Positions 17,502-29,419 of a stretch of 64,000 nt of DNA are shown here, in pieces. This stretch comes from Herbaspirillum sp. AP02 (GTDB lineage Bacteria > Pseudomonadota > Gammaproteobacteria > Burkholderiales > Burkholderiaceae_D): contig NZ_JADWMY010000002.1 in NCBI RefSeq assembly GCF_015767275.1, positions 124,001 to 188,000 on the forward strand, in the 5' to 3' direction. The stretch's first letter is position 1; the number at the start of each line of letters is the position of its first letter. The notes beneath the pieces were generated by a model. The model made no database searches, had not been told where the DNA came from, and saw only the letters and a program-made list of their open reading frames with translations. The position numbers and the translations under genes are program-made.

Positions 17502-18029
17502 TCAACGCACGAAGCGGTCGACGTAGTCGCTGCCCAACCCGACCGCTTCGTAATGCTTGCGGCACATATCGAGCTTGGTGAAGACATCTTCATAGCCTTC
17601 GAACTTGCCCCAGGGGTCGCAGTAGAACATCACACCGGTGATGTGGAAGTAGGTGATCATTTCTTCCACGTCTTCCGGTACGTAGAGGGTGTGGGTTTCG
17701 CCGGGTGGTTCGAAGACGTAGCTGCCTTGTTCGGCGATCCAGTCATGCTCCAGGTAGCGCCATTTCCCCTTGAGCACCATGCCGTGGACGGGCGCCGGAT
17801 GGCGGTGGCGCGAGAGCACGCCGGACTTGCGCACGCGCAGCAGGTTGGTCCAGTAGCCCTGCGAGACATTGAGGCAGAGCGGGCGGAACCAGACATTGTC
17901 GGCCTGCGGTACCCAGACGCGCTCGTCCTCGGGGACGGCGGGGTTGACCACGATTTCCAGCGGGGCTTCCTTGGGGTTGGGGAATTGATAGGGCTGCATC
18001 TTCGCGTCAGCGGGTATGAGAGTGCTCAT
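17502..18029 (-). CDS. cupin dioxygenase, 2,4'-dihydroxyacetophenone dioxygenase-like
   Basis: Single-domain cupin of 175 residues. The metal site fits 2,4'-dihydroxyacetophenone dioxygenase (about 177 residues): HRH at 75-77, Glu near 94 in YLEHDW, and His 113 in GETHTLYVP, each within one or two positions of the published ligands. That enzyme cleaves an aliphatic C-C bond beside a carbonyl. Here the natural substrate is uncertain, since family members occur widely beside SDRs and transporters. It is the first gene of the leftward operon with two SDRs, an MFS transporter and IclR, and has the palindrome at 18059-18079 directly upstream. Confidence 0.82.
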   Translation of the reverse strand: MSTLIPADAKMQPYQFPNPKEAPLEIVVNPAVPEDERVWVPQADNVWFRPLCLNVSQGYWTNLLRVRKSGVLSRHRHPAPVHGMVLKGKWRYLEHDWIAEQGSYVFEPPGETHTLYVPEDVEEMITYFHITGVMFYCDPWGKFEGYEDVFTKLDMCRKHYEAVGLGSDYVDRFVR

Positions 18030-18058
18030 GAGGTCTCCAGGCGGGATATTTGTCTTTT

Positions 18059-18079
18059 ATTGTCCATAATATGAACAAT
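18059..18079. promoter_or_regulatory. candidate IclR operator upstream of the cupin operon
   Basis: Imperfect 21-bp palindrome with arms ATTGTCCATA and TATGAACAAT around a central A; only one pair besides the centre mismatches. IclR proteins often bind AT-rich palindromes of this kind. It lies 30-50 bp upstream of the cupin start. The rest of the 318-bp gap up to the LysR stop shows no gene or clear terminator. Confidence 0.5.
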
Positions 18080-18347
18080 ACGTCTGCAATATGGTCACTT
18101 TGAGTGGTCAGAAAGTGAAAGTCAACAGCGCAGTGGCCCGCTCCCGTTTCCTCAAAAGCGAGTCACTATCCTTGATATCGATCAAGCGTCAGGCTGACAA
18201 AGGCAGGAGGAAGCACGCAACACGAGCGCAAGGGCCTGGCCGGGAATGATGAAATTTATGCGCCGATGACGTTCAAGCCATCGGGCGGGAGCGCTGCTGC
18301 AGGGGATGGGAAGGTGAGGCCGGGTGCAGGTGCGGGGCGTGGCGCCG

Positions 18348-19247
18348 TCAGTGGTCCCAATGGACCTGGGCAAATGCCTCGGCGAGGAAGTCCAGCATCG
18401 CCCTGACCTTGGCCGGCAGATGGGCGCGGCTGGGATAGACGGCATAGATGCCCAGCGCGGGCGTGCCGAAGTCGGCGAGGATGGGGACCAGTTGGCCGCT
18501 ACGCAGATACTGGTCGATCATGAAGGTGGGCTGGCGCGTGATGCCTACCCCGCCCAGCGCAGCCTGCACGCAGCTGTCACCATTGTTGGCGTGCATGCGC
18601 GAATTCACGCGTACGCTGACCGGTCCTTCCGGACCGCTGAACTGCCATTCGTCCTTGCCCTGGTTGTAGCTGTAGCTGATGACCTGGTGCCGCGCCAGGT
18701 CGTGGGGATGGTGGGGGGTGCCGTATTTTTCCAGATAGGCGGGCGAGGCGCATATCGGCAGGCTGGTGCTGGTGAGCTTGCGGTGGATCAGGGTGGAATC
18801 GGCCAGCCGCGCGATCCGAATGGCCAGGTCGTAGCCTTCGTCGATGATATCGACGATGCGGTCCGACAAGGTGATGTCCAGCTCTACCTCCGGGTAGCGC
18901 TCCAGGAACATCGGCCACAGCGGTGCCAGGTGCAGCACGCCGAAGGTGACCGGGGCGTTGATGCGCAACAGGCCGGCCGGTCGGGCGGCACCGGCCGAGA
19001 GCAGGTCGTCGGCGGCTTCGATGTCGGCCACGATCTGCTTGCAGCGTTCAAGGTAGAGACTGCCGGCTTCGGTGAGCGAGAGCCGGCGCGTGGTCCGTTG
19101 CATGAGGCGGGAGCCCAGGCGGGCTTCCAGTTCCAGTACGGTGCGCGAGACCGCCGCCTTGGAGATGCCCAGTGCATCGGCGGCCTTGACGAAGCTGCCC
19201 AGTTCGGCCACGGCAATGAAGCATTCGATTTCACGCAGTTTGTTCAA
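18348..19247 (-). CDS. LysR-family transcriptional regulator
   Basis: Regulator of about 299 residues with the LysR winged helix at the N-terminus (LREIECFIAVAELGSFVKAA, then LGISKAAVSRTVLELEARLG) and a periplasmic-binding-protein-like effector domain from about residue 90. The start is odd: no ATG or GTG is placed well. A TTG at 19245-19247, with GGGGGA 8 bases upstream, gives the normal LysR length. An ATA three codons earlier (reading Ile-Asp-Gly-Leu) sits where many relatives have ATG. It follows the extradiol dioxygenase gene by 52 bases on the same strand; such dioxygenase/DoxX pairs are often controlled by a neighbouring LysR. Confidence 0.88.
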   Translation of the reverse strand: MNKLREIECFIAVAELGSFVKAADALGISKAAVSRTVLELEARLGSRLMQRTTRRLSLTEAGSLYLERCKQIVADIEAADDLLSAGAARPAGLLRINAPVTFGVLHLAPLWPMFLERYPEVELDITLSDRIVDIIDEGYDLAIRIARLADSTLIHRKLTSTSLPICASPAYLEKYGTPHHPHDLARHQVISYSYNQGKDEWQFSGPEGPVSVRVNSRMHANNGDSCVQAALGGVGITRQPTFMIDQYLRSGQLVPILADFGTPALGIYAVYPSRAHLPAKVRAMLDFLAEAFAQVHWDH

Positions 19248-19299
19248 CCCGTCTATCCCCCAGATGGCGCCGCGCCGGCGCCGTCGGGGAGACGGGGGC

Positions 19300-20130
19300 T
19301 CAGGCGGCAGCCGGTAGTTGTGCCAGCAGGCTGGAGGCCGTGCCGAAGGCGAAGGCGTCCATGCGCAGGCTATGATACGTCGAACCGCTGTCCAGGTGAA
19401 CCAGTCGGGTCCAGTCATCGGCCGCACCCATGGCGAAGAACAGGCTCAGCAGGTGTTCGTCGCTGGGGTGGGTGCGTACCGCGTGCGGAGCCGTGGTCCG
19501 GTAGCCGAACAGGGCTTCGAGGTCGCCGGCCTGCATGCGGTCCAGGAACCACTGCAGGAATTCCAGCGTATGCGGGGCATCACCGGCATCGGTATCGTTG
19601 CGACGCAGTTCACGCAGGTTGTGCGTGAAGCTGCCCGAACCGACCAGCAGGATGCCTTCGCGGGCCAGCGGCGCCAGCAACTGGCCGACCTGGAAGTGAT
19701 AGGCCGGCGGCTGCTGCGATTGCAGCGACAGCTGGATCACCGGCACATCGGCCTGTGGATAAAGATAGCGCAGCGGTACCCAGGCACCGTGGTCCAGCCC
19801 CCAACCGTCATCGGTGTTGGCCGGCAGACCGCCATCGCGTAGCCGCTGGGCTACGTGCTCGGCCAGTGCGGGCGCCCCCGGGGCGGGGTAGTCCAGTGCA
19901 TAGAGCGCCTGCGGGAAACCGCCGAAATCGTGGATCACGCGTGGCTTGGCCTGGTTGCCCACGCGGGGAGTAAAGGTCTCCCAGTGCGGCGACATCATCA
20001 CGATGCCACGCGGGCGCGGCAGGGCGGCGCCGATGCCCGCCAGCAGCGGACCGGTACGGCCAGGTTCCACGGCCAGCATGGGCGAGCCGTGCGAGACGAA
20101 CAGCGAGGGCAGGTGGAGGGTATCGGACAT
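19300..20130 (-). CDS. 4,5-DOPA-extradiol-dioxygenase-like (YgiD family)
   Basis: Protein of 276 residues of the class III extradiol dioxygenase (LigB-like) superfamily. YgiD relatives bind zinc or iron through His residues, seen here in FVSHGSPM, MSPHWETF and GSGSFTHNL, with a further His toward the C-terminus. The family opens catechol-type rings such as DOPA in vitro; the physiological substrate is generally unknown. The ATG at 20130 (MSDTLHLPSLF) follows GGAAACC; the few upstream codons lack character. It forms a leftward group with DoxX upstream and LysR downstream. Confidence 0.9.
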   Translation of the reverse strand: MSDTLHLPSLFVSHGSPMLAVEPGRTGPLLAGIGAALPRPRGIVMMSPHWETFTPRVGNQAKPRVIHDFGGFPQALYALDYPAPGAPALAEHVAQRLRDGGLPANTDDGWGLDHGAWVPLRYLYPQADVPVIQLSLQSQQPPAYHFQVGQLLAPLAREGILLVGSGSFTHNLRELRRNDTDAGDAPHTLEFLQWFLDRMQAGDLEALFGYRTTAPHAVRTHPSDEHLLSLFFAMGAADDWTRLVHLDSGSTYHSLRMDAFAFGTASSLLAQLPAAA

Positions 20131-20271
20131 GATGGTTTCCTTGAGGCGCCTGTGGAAAACTTGATTTCCCGCATGCAAGAACTGAACTAAAAGATCTCGA
20201 CGTTCACACTGAATCTAGATGACTTTTGCCGGGCGCGTGGCCCGGCCAGAGGACTTCGGCAAACCGGATGC

Positions 20272-20685
20272 TCAACTGCGTTCGTCACGCTTGAGGGCAA
20301 AGGCGCCATCTCCCAGCAGGAACACGGCGATCAGGCCGACGATCCAGAGCGCCAGGTATTCCCAGCCACCCTTGGGGTTGGTGAAGAAGAATCCCGCCTT
20401 GCCGTGGACCAGCACGATGGCGCCCAGCAGGTCGGCCGCCAGGGGCAGTGCCAGCCAACGACCGTAGTAGCCCAGCACCAGCGCAATGCCGCCCACCACT
20501 TCCAGTGCCATCACGGGATAGGCGAACCAGCCGGGTACACCCAGCGAGGCAAAGAAGCCCACGGTGCCAGCCGGGGTGAAGACGAAGATTTTCAGGCCGG
20601 CGTGGACCAGGAAGAAGATGCCCATGGTGACGCGCAGCAGGAAGGCGGCGTAGTCGGCGCGGGTGTTGACGGTGACGGTGCTCAT
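20272..20685 (-). CDS. DoxX family membrane protein
   Basis: Protein of 137 residues with four predicted membrane segments (beginning AAFLLRVTMGIFFLVHAGLK, then FAYPVMALEVVGGIALVLGY and WEYLALWIVGLIAVFLLGD). DoxX relatives are quinone-linked oxidoreductase subunits or unassigned small membrane proteins; many accompany YgiD- or pirin-type genes under LysR control, as here. The ATG at 20685 (MSTVTVNTRADY) follows a GGGA motif; the frame upstream is not protein-like. Confidence 0.87.
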   Translation of the reverse strand: MSTVTVNTRADYAAFLLRVTMGIFFLVHAGLKIFVFTPAGTVGFFASLGVPGWFAYPVMALEVVGGIALVLGYYGRWLALPLAADLLGAIVLVHGKAGFFFTNPKGGWEYLALWIVGLIAVFLLGDGAFALKRDERS

Positions 20686-20864
20686 GATGATCCCGGGAAG
20701 TGTGGAGTGGATGAAGGCAGGCCAGCTATCGTGCGCGCTCTCTGGCGGGCGTGATGGAGATGGGCCATGTCCACACTGTAGGGAAGAATGCGGGCCGGAT
20801 AAACCGGCTGCGGCGGGATGGATTGTCTTGGTGGGGTTGACAATCCGGTCCCGCCTGTCCTGCT

Positions 20865-22121
20865 TCAGTCCTCGCTGTCGCGGGAATGCGGCTTGGCCTC
20901 TTCGCGGCGGTTGTAGCCGGCCACCATGTCGAAACGGAACAGGCGGCATTCCAGGGCGCCGTTGAAGAACGGGGTCTTGCGCGATTCCTTCAGGCGCATC
21001 AGCTTGGGCAAGCTCAGGTCGGCCGAGAACAGGAACACGCTCCAGCCGGCAAAGCGCTGCTTGAGGGTACTGGAGAAGGCGCTGAAGAATTGCGCGAACA
21101 GTTCTTCGGTCGGCAGGGCGCGATCACCACGCACGCCGATCCGCTCACCGTAAGGCGGGTTGGTCAGGATGATGCCGACCAGTGGCTGGCCATCGGCGTC
21201 CAGCGGCGGCTTGATCTCCTGCGCCTCGATCTGCTTCAGTGGAATCTCGAACTGGATACCGGCGCGCACCAGGTTCTTGCGGGTCAGTTCCACCATGTCG
21301 CCGGAGATGTCGCTGCCGAAGAGCGTCGGCGTGGTCGGGATCGGGTTGGGTTTGAAGTCGCCCTTGATGGCGAACCAGGCATCGGCGTCGAAGTTGCTGA
21401 ACTTCTCGAAGGCAAAGCGGCGGCGCGCGCCCGGCGGCACGCCGGCAATCATCTGGGCTGCTTCGGCCAGGATGGTGCCGGAGCCGCACATGGGATCGAA
21501 CAGCGGCACGCCCGGCTTCCAGCCGGAGGTACGCAAGAGACCTGCGGCCAGGTTCTCGCGCAGCGGTGCATCACCGGTCTCTTCGCGCCAGCCGCGCTTG
21601 AACAGCGCCTCGCCGGAGGTATCCAGGTAGACCGTGAAGTTGTGGGCATCGACGAAGCCGGCGATGCGCATGTCGGGGGTGCGGGTATTGACCGAGGGAC
21701 GCAGCTTGAACTGGTCGAGGAAGCGGTCGCAGATGGCATCCTTGATCTTGAGCGTGCTGAATTCCAGGCTGCGCAGCGGCGACTTCACGGCGGTCAGGTC
21801 CACGCGGATGGTGTGCGAGACCTTGAACCAGTCTTCCCAGGCCTGGGCCAGGGTGAGGTCGTAGATGTCGTTTTCGTTCTTGTAGGAACCATGGCCCATG
21901 CGCAGCAGCACGCGGCTGGCGATGCGCGAATGCAGGTTCATCTGGTAGGCCGCCAGCAGCGTGCCGGAGCAGTGCACTCCGCCCGGGACCTGGTTGTGCA
22001 CCTTGAGATTGGCGGCCGGGCCGGCATGGACGGCGATCTCGTCGAGTTCTTCGGCCAGTGCCGCTTCCAGGCCACGCGGGCAGGGGCAGAAATAAGAGTG
22101 TTGAGTGTCCAGGGATTGCAT
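20865..22121 (-). CDS. THUMP-domain class I RNA methyltransferase (RlmL-N/YcbY-like)
   Basis: Protein of 418 residues. An N-terminal ferredoxin-like/THUMP RNA-binding region spans about residues 10-160 and a SAM-dependent Rossmann domain follows. It shows FDPMCGSGTILAEAAQM (SAM motif I) and TNPPYGERIG, the NPPY motif of N2-guanine methyltransferases. It corresponds to the N-terminal half of the bifunctional enterobacterial RlmL, which makes m2G2445 in 23S rRNA; the second half (RlmK) is absent, as usual in betaproteobacteria. Confidence 0.9.
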   Translation of the reverse strand: MQSLDTQHSYFCPCPRGLEAALAEELDEIAVHAGPAANLKVHNQVPGGVHCSGTLLAAYQMNLHSRIASRVLLRMGHGSYKNENDIYDLTLAQAWEDWFKVSHTIRVDLTAVKSPLRSLEFSTLKIKDAICDRFLDQFKLRPSVNTRTPDMRIAGFVDAHNFTVYLDTSGEALFKRGWREETGDAPLRENLAAGLLRTSGWKPGVPLFDPMCGSGTILAEAAQMIAGVPPGARRRFAFEKFSNFDADAWFAIKGDFKPNPIPTTPTLFGSDISGDMVELTRKNLVRAGIQFEIPLKQIEAQEIKPPLDADGQPLVGIILTNPPYGERIGVRGDRALPTEELFAQFFSAFSSTLKQRFAGWSVFLFSADLSLPKLMRLKESRKTPFFNGALECRLFRFDMVAGYNRREEAKPHSRDSED

Positions 22122-22223
22122 GGGAGTACCTTTTATCCGTTGAAAAACAGGGCTTCAAAAAATCAGAACGCCGGGCTGCGCTTCAGTTCATTGCGCAGTC
22201 CGGCGTCATTGTACGCTGGCCGC

Positions 22224-22829
22224 TCAGGCTTTCGCGAAGGCACGCTCGACGAAATCGAGCCGGTCCTGGCCCCAGTAGCCTTCGCCTTCGTAGACGAACC
22301 AGGGGGCGCCGAATACGCTGGCGGCATTGGCTTCATCGGTGAAGCGGTCGAATTCGGCCTGCACGCTGGCGGTCTCGGCCGACTTCAGCAGGGCCGCGCC
22401 ATCGTGCTCCTGTGCGTTGGCGATGGCGACCAGGGTATCGGTATCGGCGATGTTCTTCTGTTCTTCCCAGACGGCGTGCATGATGGCGCCGGTCAGCCGC
22501 AGCGAGGCAGCCGTGCCGTGTGCGAGCTGGGTGGCGATGATCAGGCGGGCGGCGGTATCGCTGTTGACCGGGAAGTGGGTCGGCTGCAGGATCATCGGCT
22601 TGCCCAGGAATTCACTCCAGCGTGCCAGTTCCTTGAGGCGATAGGCCTGGCGCTGCGGTGCGCGCTTGGCCAGCGGCAGACCGCCGGAGACGCCGAAGAT
22701 CTTCGACAGGTCAAAGGGTTTGGGAAGGATCTGCACCTGGTATTTCTCGGCGAGGGCGACGAAGCGCTCGTGGCCCAGATAGGCGAACGGCGAATGCGGG
22801 GCGAAAAAATACTCACAGACTTTGCTCAT
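22224..22829 (-). CDS. 2-hydroxychromene-2-carboxylate isomerase family (DsbA-like/kappa-GST fold)
   Basis: Protein of 201 residues with the thioredoxin-like fold of HCCA isomerases. The N-terminal CEYFFAPHSPFAYLGHERF carries the active-site Ser that replaces the DsbA cysteine, and the C-terminal VFGAPWFVYEGEGYWGQDRL binds the glutathione gamma-glutamyl part in family members. In naphthalene degradation the enzyme is a glutathione-dependent cis-trans isomerase; no other naphthalene gene is nearby, so the role here is open. Confidence 0.9.
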   Translation of the reverse strand: MSKVCEYFFAPHSPFAYLGHERFVALAEKYQVQILPKPFDLSKIFGVSGGLPLAKRAPQRQAYRLKELARWSEFLGKPMILQPTHFPVNSDTAARLIIATQLAHGTAASLRLTGAIMHAVWEEQKNIADTDTLVAIANAQEHDGAALLKSAETASVQAEFDRFTDEANAASVFGAPWFVYEGEGYWGQDRLDFVERAFAKA

Positions 22830-22884
22830 GACCGACTCCGGAATGAATGATGGTGTGTGGTGAGACGTACGTGGCTTGGGGATA

Positions 22885-23310
22885 TCAGAACGGCTTGACG
22901 ACGACCAGGATCACGATGGCCAGCATCAGCAGCACCGGGACTTCATTGAACCAGCGGAACCAGACGTGACTGCGGGTATTCTTGCCGTGCTCGAACTTCT
23001 TGAGCAGGGAGCCGCAGGCGTGGTGATAGCCGATCACCAGCACCACCAGGAACAGCTTGGCATGCAGCCAGCCGTTGCCCGGGCCTTTCCAGAATTGCCA
23101 GGTGATGGCCAGCAGCCACGCGCCCAGGACCAGCGCCACCAGCGCGGTCATGCCGGTGAAGCGGTACAGCCGACGCGCCATGCCCAGCAGGCGTTCGCGC
23201 GAGACCAGGTCGGTCTCCTGTGCCAGGTTCACGAAGATGCGCGGCAGATAGAACAGGCCGGCGAACCAGGAGGCGATGAAGACGATGTGCAGGGCTTTGA
23301 TCCAGAGCAT
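22885..23310 (-). CDS. hemJ: protoporphyrinogen IX oxidase HemJ (CopD/UPF0093-like)
   Basis: Integral membrane protein of 141 residues with four predicted segments and the family start MLWIKALHIVFIASWFAGLF, containing the conserved His. Length and conserved FYLPRIFVN fit HemJ, which oxidises protoporphyrinogen IX to protoporphyrin IX in bacteria lacking HemG or HemY. It follows proA by 27 bases on the same strand. Ferrochelatase, the next step of the pathway, is in this window at 43737. Confidence 0.87.
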   Translation of the reverse strand: MLWIKALHIVFIASWFAGLFYLPRIFVNLAQETDLVSRERLLGMARRLYRFTGMTALVALVLGAWLLAITWQFWKGPGNGWLHAKLFLVVLVIGYHHACGSLLKKFEHGKNTRSHVWFRWFNEVPVLLMLAIVILVVVKPF

Positions 23311-23337
23311 GGCTTTCCTTGGCGTTGAAGTCGTCGA

Positions 23338-24606
23338 TTACTGGCGTACCTGGCCCTGGCCCAGCACCACGTACTTCAGCGAGGTCAGGCCTTCCAGGCC
23401 GACCGGGCCGCGCGCGTGCAGCTTGTCGTTGGAGATGCCGATCTCGGCACCCAGGCCGTATTCGAAACCATCGGCAAAGCGGGTCGAGGCATTGACCATG
23501 ACCGAGGCCGAATCGACTTCGCGCAGGAAGCGCATGGCGCGGGTGTAGTCCTCGGTGATGATGCTGTCGGTGTGCTGCGAGGAGTGGCGGTTGATGTGAT
23601 CGATGGCTTCGTCCATGTCGGCCACGACCTTCACGGCCAGGATCGGGGCCAGGTATTCGGTGTCCCAGTCTTCTTCGGTGGCGGCCTTCAGCAGCGGGTA
23701 GTCGGCCAGGATCTCGGCGGCTTCGGCGTCGCAGCGCAGCTCCACTTCCTTGACGCGATACAGTTCGGCCAGCGGTGGCAAGACGGCGGCGGCGATGTTG
23801 CGTGACACCAGCAGGGTTTCCATGGTGTTGCAGGTGCCGTAGCGATGGCACTTGGCGTTGAAGGCCACGTCCAGCGCCTTGCGCGTGTCTGCTTTGTCGT
23901 CGATGTAGACGTGGCAGATGCCGTCCAGGTGCTTGATCATGGGGACCTTGGCTTCCTTGATCAGGCGTTCGATCAGGCCTTTGCCGCCACGCGGCACGAT
24001 GACGTCCACATACTCCTGCATGGTGATGAGTACACCGACGGCGGCGCGGTCGGTGGTCTCGACCACCTGCACCGCATCTTCCGGCAGGCCGGCACCGGCG
24101 AGACCTTCTTTCACCAGCTTGGCCAGCGCCTGGTTGCAATGGATGGCTTCGGAACCGCCGCGCAGGATGGTGGCATTGCCGCTCTTGATGCACAGGCCGG
24201 CGGCGTCCACGGTGACGTTGGGGCGGGCTTCGTAGATGATGCCGATCACGCCCAGGGGCACACGCATCTGGCCGACCTGGATGCCGGTGGGGCGGTATTT
24301 CATGTTGCTGATCTCGCCGATGGGGTCGGGCAGGGAGGCGATCTGCTCCAGGCCTTCGGCCATGGTGGCGATGGCCTTGTCGGACAGCGTCAGGCGGTCC
24401 AGCATGGCCTCGGCCAGACCATTGGCGCGGGCCGCATCGAGGTCCAGCGTATTGGCGGCGCGCAGGGCGTCCGCATCGCGACGGATGGCGGCGGCGATCA
24501 GCAGCAGCGCCTGGTTCTTGGCGGCGGTATCGGCACGCGCCATGGCACGCGAGGCGGCACGGGCCTGCTGGCCGATGCGGTTCATGTAGAGTTCGATGTT
24601 TTCCAT
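23338..24606 (-). CDS. proA: glutamate-5-semialdehyde dehydrogenase
   Basis: Gamma-glutamyl phosphate reductase of 422 residues, the NADPH-dependent second step of proline synthesis from glutamate. It belongs to the aldehyde-dehydrogenase superfamily; the catalytic Cys is in [15 protein letters not shown], and the family sequence [15 protein letters not shown] is present. Full length. It lies between holA and hemJ on the same strand; proB is not in the window. Confidence 0.97.
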   Translation of the reverse strand: MENIELYMNRIGQQARAASRAMARADTAAKNQALLLIAAAIRRDADALRAANTLDLDAARANGLAEAMLDRLTLSDKAIATMAEGLEQIASLPDPIGEISNMKYRPTGIQVGQMRVPLGVIGIIYEARPNVTVDAAGLCIKSGNATILRGGSEAIHCNQALAKLVKEGLAGAGLPEDAVQVVETTDRAAVGVLITMQEYVDVIVPRGGKGLIERLIKEAKVPMIKHLDGICHVYIDDKADTRKALDVAFNAKCHRYGTCNTMETLLVSRNIAAAVLPPLAELYRVKEVELRCDAEAAEILADYPLLKAATEEDWDTEYLAPILAVKVVADMDEAIDHINRHSSQHTDSIITEDYTRAMRFLREVDSASVMVNASTRFADGFEYGLGAEIGISNDKLHARGPVGLEGLTSLKYVVLGQGQVRQ

Positions 24607-24685
24607 TCGGGTTCCTCCGGTGCGCGATGGGCGCGGCCGTGTTGGTGTGTCTGTGTTGCTTGCTCTCGGTGGGGCTATTCGCCGC

Positions 24686-25705
24686 TCAGTGCCCGCGGGC
24701 CAGTTTCAGTCCCAGTTGCAGCAGGGCGTCCCACGGGTCGCCGGCAAAGGCGCGGGCACGCAGGCCCTTGACCATGCGGTCCACCAGGGCAGCTTCCTGC
24801 AGGGCCTGTTCCAGCGCGGCCAGGCTGATGCGCCGCAGGGCCGGTTCCATTAGTCGTTCACGCGGACCCCAGATACGGTATTCCTTGAGCAGCGCGCCCA
24901 CGGGCTTGCCCTGGGCCATGCCGGACTTGAGCTTGAGGAGCGTGCGGATTTCCTCGGTCACCGCCCACAAGACCAGCGGCAGGGCTTCGCCTTCGCCCTT
25001 CAGACCGTCCATCATGCGCGTGAGTCGGGCGATGTCGCCGGAGAGCATGGCTTCGTTGAGCTTGAAGACATCGTAGCGGGCCACGTTGAGCACGGCGTCC
25101 TGTACCTGTTCGAAACCGAGCTTGCCGGCCGGGTAGAGCAAGGCCAGCTTCTGGATTTCCTGGTGCGCGGCCAGCAGGTTGCCTTCCACGCGGTCGGCGA
25201 TGAAGTCCAGGCAGGGGCGGTCGGCGCTCTGCTGCTGGGCGGCCAGGCGGTTGCCGATCCAGCCCGGCAACTGGGCGCGCTCCACCAGCGGGATATCGAT
25301 GTACACCGCCGCCTGCTGCAGGGCGCCGACCCAGGCCGCCTTCTGCGTGGCCCAGTCCAGCTTGGGCAGGCTGATGATGGTGAGGTTGTCGGGCGAGAGA
25401 TTGGCGGCGTAGTCCTGCAGGGCCTGGCCACCATCCTTGCCGGGCTTGCCGGTGGGGATGCGCAGTTCGATCAGCTTCTTGTCGCCGAACAGCGATTGCG
25501 ACTGGTTGGCCGCCAGTAGTTCGCCCCACTTGAAGCTGCGCTCCACCACCAGCACTTCGCGCTCGGTGTAGCCATTGGCGCGGGCGCTGCGGCGGATCTT
25601 GTCGGCCGCTTCCAGCGCCAGCAGGTGCTCGTCGCTGGCGATCACGTAGAGTCCCGCCAGCGATTTGCCGAGATGAGCGTCCAGGGAGTCGTGGCGCAGT
25701 TGCAT
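24686..25705 (-). CDS. holA: DNA polymerase III, delta subunit
   Basis: Clamp-loader subunit of 339 residues that opens the beta sliding clamp. It has the three-domain layout of HolA: a RecA-like N-terminal region ([30 protein letters not shown]), a helical lid and a C-terminal collar domain. The ATG at 25705 ([14 protein letters not shown]) is supported by family length; the upstream frame overlaps lptE. It is the third gene of the leuS-lptE-holA operon, 19 bases after lptE. Confidence 0.95.
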   Translation of the reverse strand: MQLRHDSLDAHLGKSLAGLYVIASDEHLLALEAADKIRRSARANGYTEREVLVVERSFKWGELLAANQSQSLFGDKKLIELRIPTGKPGKDGGQALQDYAANLSPDNLTIISLPKLDWATQKAAWVGALQQAAVYIDIPLVERAQLPGWIGNRLAAQQQSADRPCLDFIADRVEGNLLAAHQEIQKLALLYPAGKLGFEQVQDAVLNVARYDVFKLNEAMLSGDIARLTRMMDGLKGEGEALPLVLWAVTEEIRTLLKLKSGMAQGKPVGALLKEYRIWGPRERLMEPALRRISLAALEQALQEAALVDRMVKGLRARAFAGDPWDALLQLGLKLARGH

Positions 25706-25724
25706 GGCAATGTGCGTGGCCGGA

Positions 25725-26264
25725 TCAGGAATCCGACTGCGCCTTCTCGGTGCTGATGGCCGACTTCGAGGCCGCCAGGCGACGCAGGATCTGCTGCACC
25801 AGGTCGGACTGCATGTCGCGGTAGAGCAGCGCTTCCTCGGCCTGCTTGGCCAGTTCCTGGTTCTCGTCATAGGTGATGACGCGACGCAGGGTGATGGCCG
25901 TGGGCGGGATCATCACCACCCCCTTGGGGTCGGTGACGGAGAAGGTGAAGCGCTGGAACAGTGCATATTCACGTACGCGGCCGTTGGTGTTCAAGGTCAA
26001 CACCTGGCGATCGCGGGAGTCGGCCAACACCTTCAGATTGGCTTCGGCATCCTTGGCGTCGGAGACCACCTTGGCGCCGCTGGCCTCGATGTTGCGCTTG
26101 AGTTCCACACCGACGGCGGAGTTGGGACCAAAGCCTAGATAGATGGTCTTGAAGGGCAGGTCGGCCGCGCCGCGCATGTGGAAGCCGCAGGCCGTGAGCA
26201 TCACGGCGGCGAGGGCCATCAGCAGCCATTGTTGGAAACGCTTGATTTGGACTTGAGCGTGCAT
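25725..26264 (-). CDS. lptE: LPS-assembly lipoprotein LptE
   Basis: Outer-membrane lipoprotein of 179 residues that plugs the LptD barrel and helps insert lipopolysaccharide. The signal peptide ends in the lipobox LTAC (Cys near residue 26), followed by GFHMRGAADLPFKTIYLGFG, typical of LptE. It lies between leuS (28-base gap) and holA in the order common in proteobacteria. Confidence 0.95.
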   Translation of the reverse strand: MHAQVQIKRFQQWLLMALAAVMLTACGFHMRGAADLPFKTIYLGFGPNSAVGVELKRNIEASGAKVVSDAKDAEANLKVLADSRDRQVLTLNTNGRVREYALFQRFTFSVTDPKGVVMIPPTAITLRRVITYDENQELAKQAEEALLYRDMQSDLVQQILRRLAASKSAISTEKAQSDS

Positions 26265-26292
26265 GGGGTTCCGTCGGTTGGGTTGGGCCGGA

Positions 26293-28998
<2,706 letters not shown>

Positions 28999-29082
28999 TT
29001 ATACCGGCTCGCCACCCCGTCGACGCAGTCTGCACCGGGCAAGCGTGGGAAGCGCATGCCGGAGCATTTTCCAATGGGAAAC

Positions 29083-29120
29083 AAAAAAGCCCGCCTCCAC
29101 GGAAAAAGCCAGAGGCGGGC
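29083..29120 (-). terminator. intrinsic terminator upstream of leuS
   Basis: On the minus strand: GCCCGCCTC, 14-base loop, GAGGCGGGC, then a run of six T. The stem is a perfect 9 bp and GC-rich. It points toward leuS, whose ATG lies 142 bases beyond the last T, so it ends an upstream transcript or acts in a leuS leader. Confidence 0.8.
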
Positions 29121-29405
29121 AAAGATCCCTGTGCCAGAGCAGGGCGGCATCAGGGACCGCAGCTACGTGCATCCGGCCGGTCAGGGGGGACGGATCGGCT
29201 GGATTCGCGTGGCTGTAGTCGGCGTTGTTCGTCGAGCAGGCATATGAAACCATCTTCACGCCGGGCGATGTTGGTTCTCGAATTTGTTCTCATCAAATAT
29301 CGAAAAATTGCGAAAAAGCTATTTTTTTACGGTAACACCGACGAATTTGGCGCCGGCGTTTGAGACCGCGCATGGTCATGAGGTCGTCACAATCAGACGG
29401 CATCA

Positions 29406-29419
29406 TGAAATCGTTTTCA
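29406..29419. promoter_or_regulatory. LacI/GalR-type operator
   Basis: TGAAATCGTTTTCA fits TGNAANCGNTTNCA, the consensus for many LacI/GalR proteins with a central CG, and is flanked by A and T to give a 16-bp palindrome. It ends 19 bases before the GTG start of the LacI-family gene, consistent with autorepression of the regulator and the downstream importer genes. Confidence 0.7.

Noticed and set aside
28999-29259. 86-codon leftward frame upstream of leuS as a protein gene
   Set aside because: It runs straight through a strong intrinsic terminator; kept only as a possible leader peptide or RNA.
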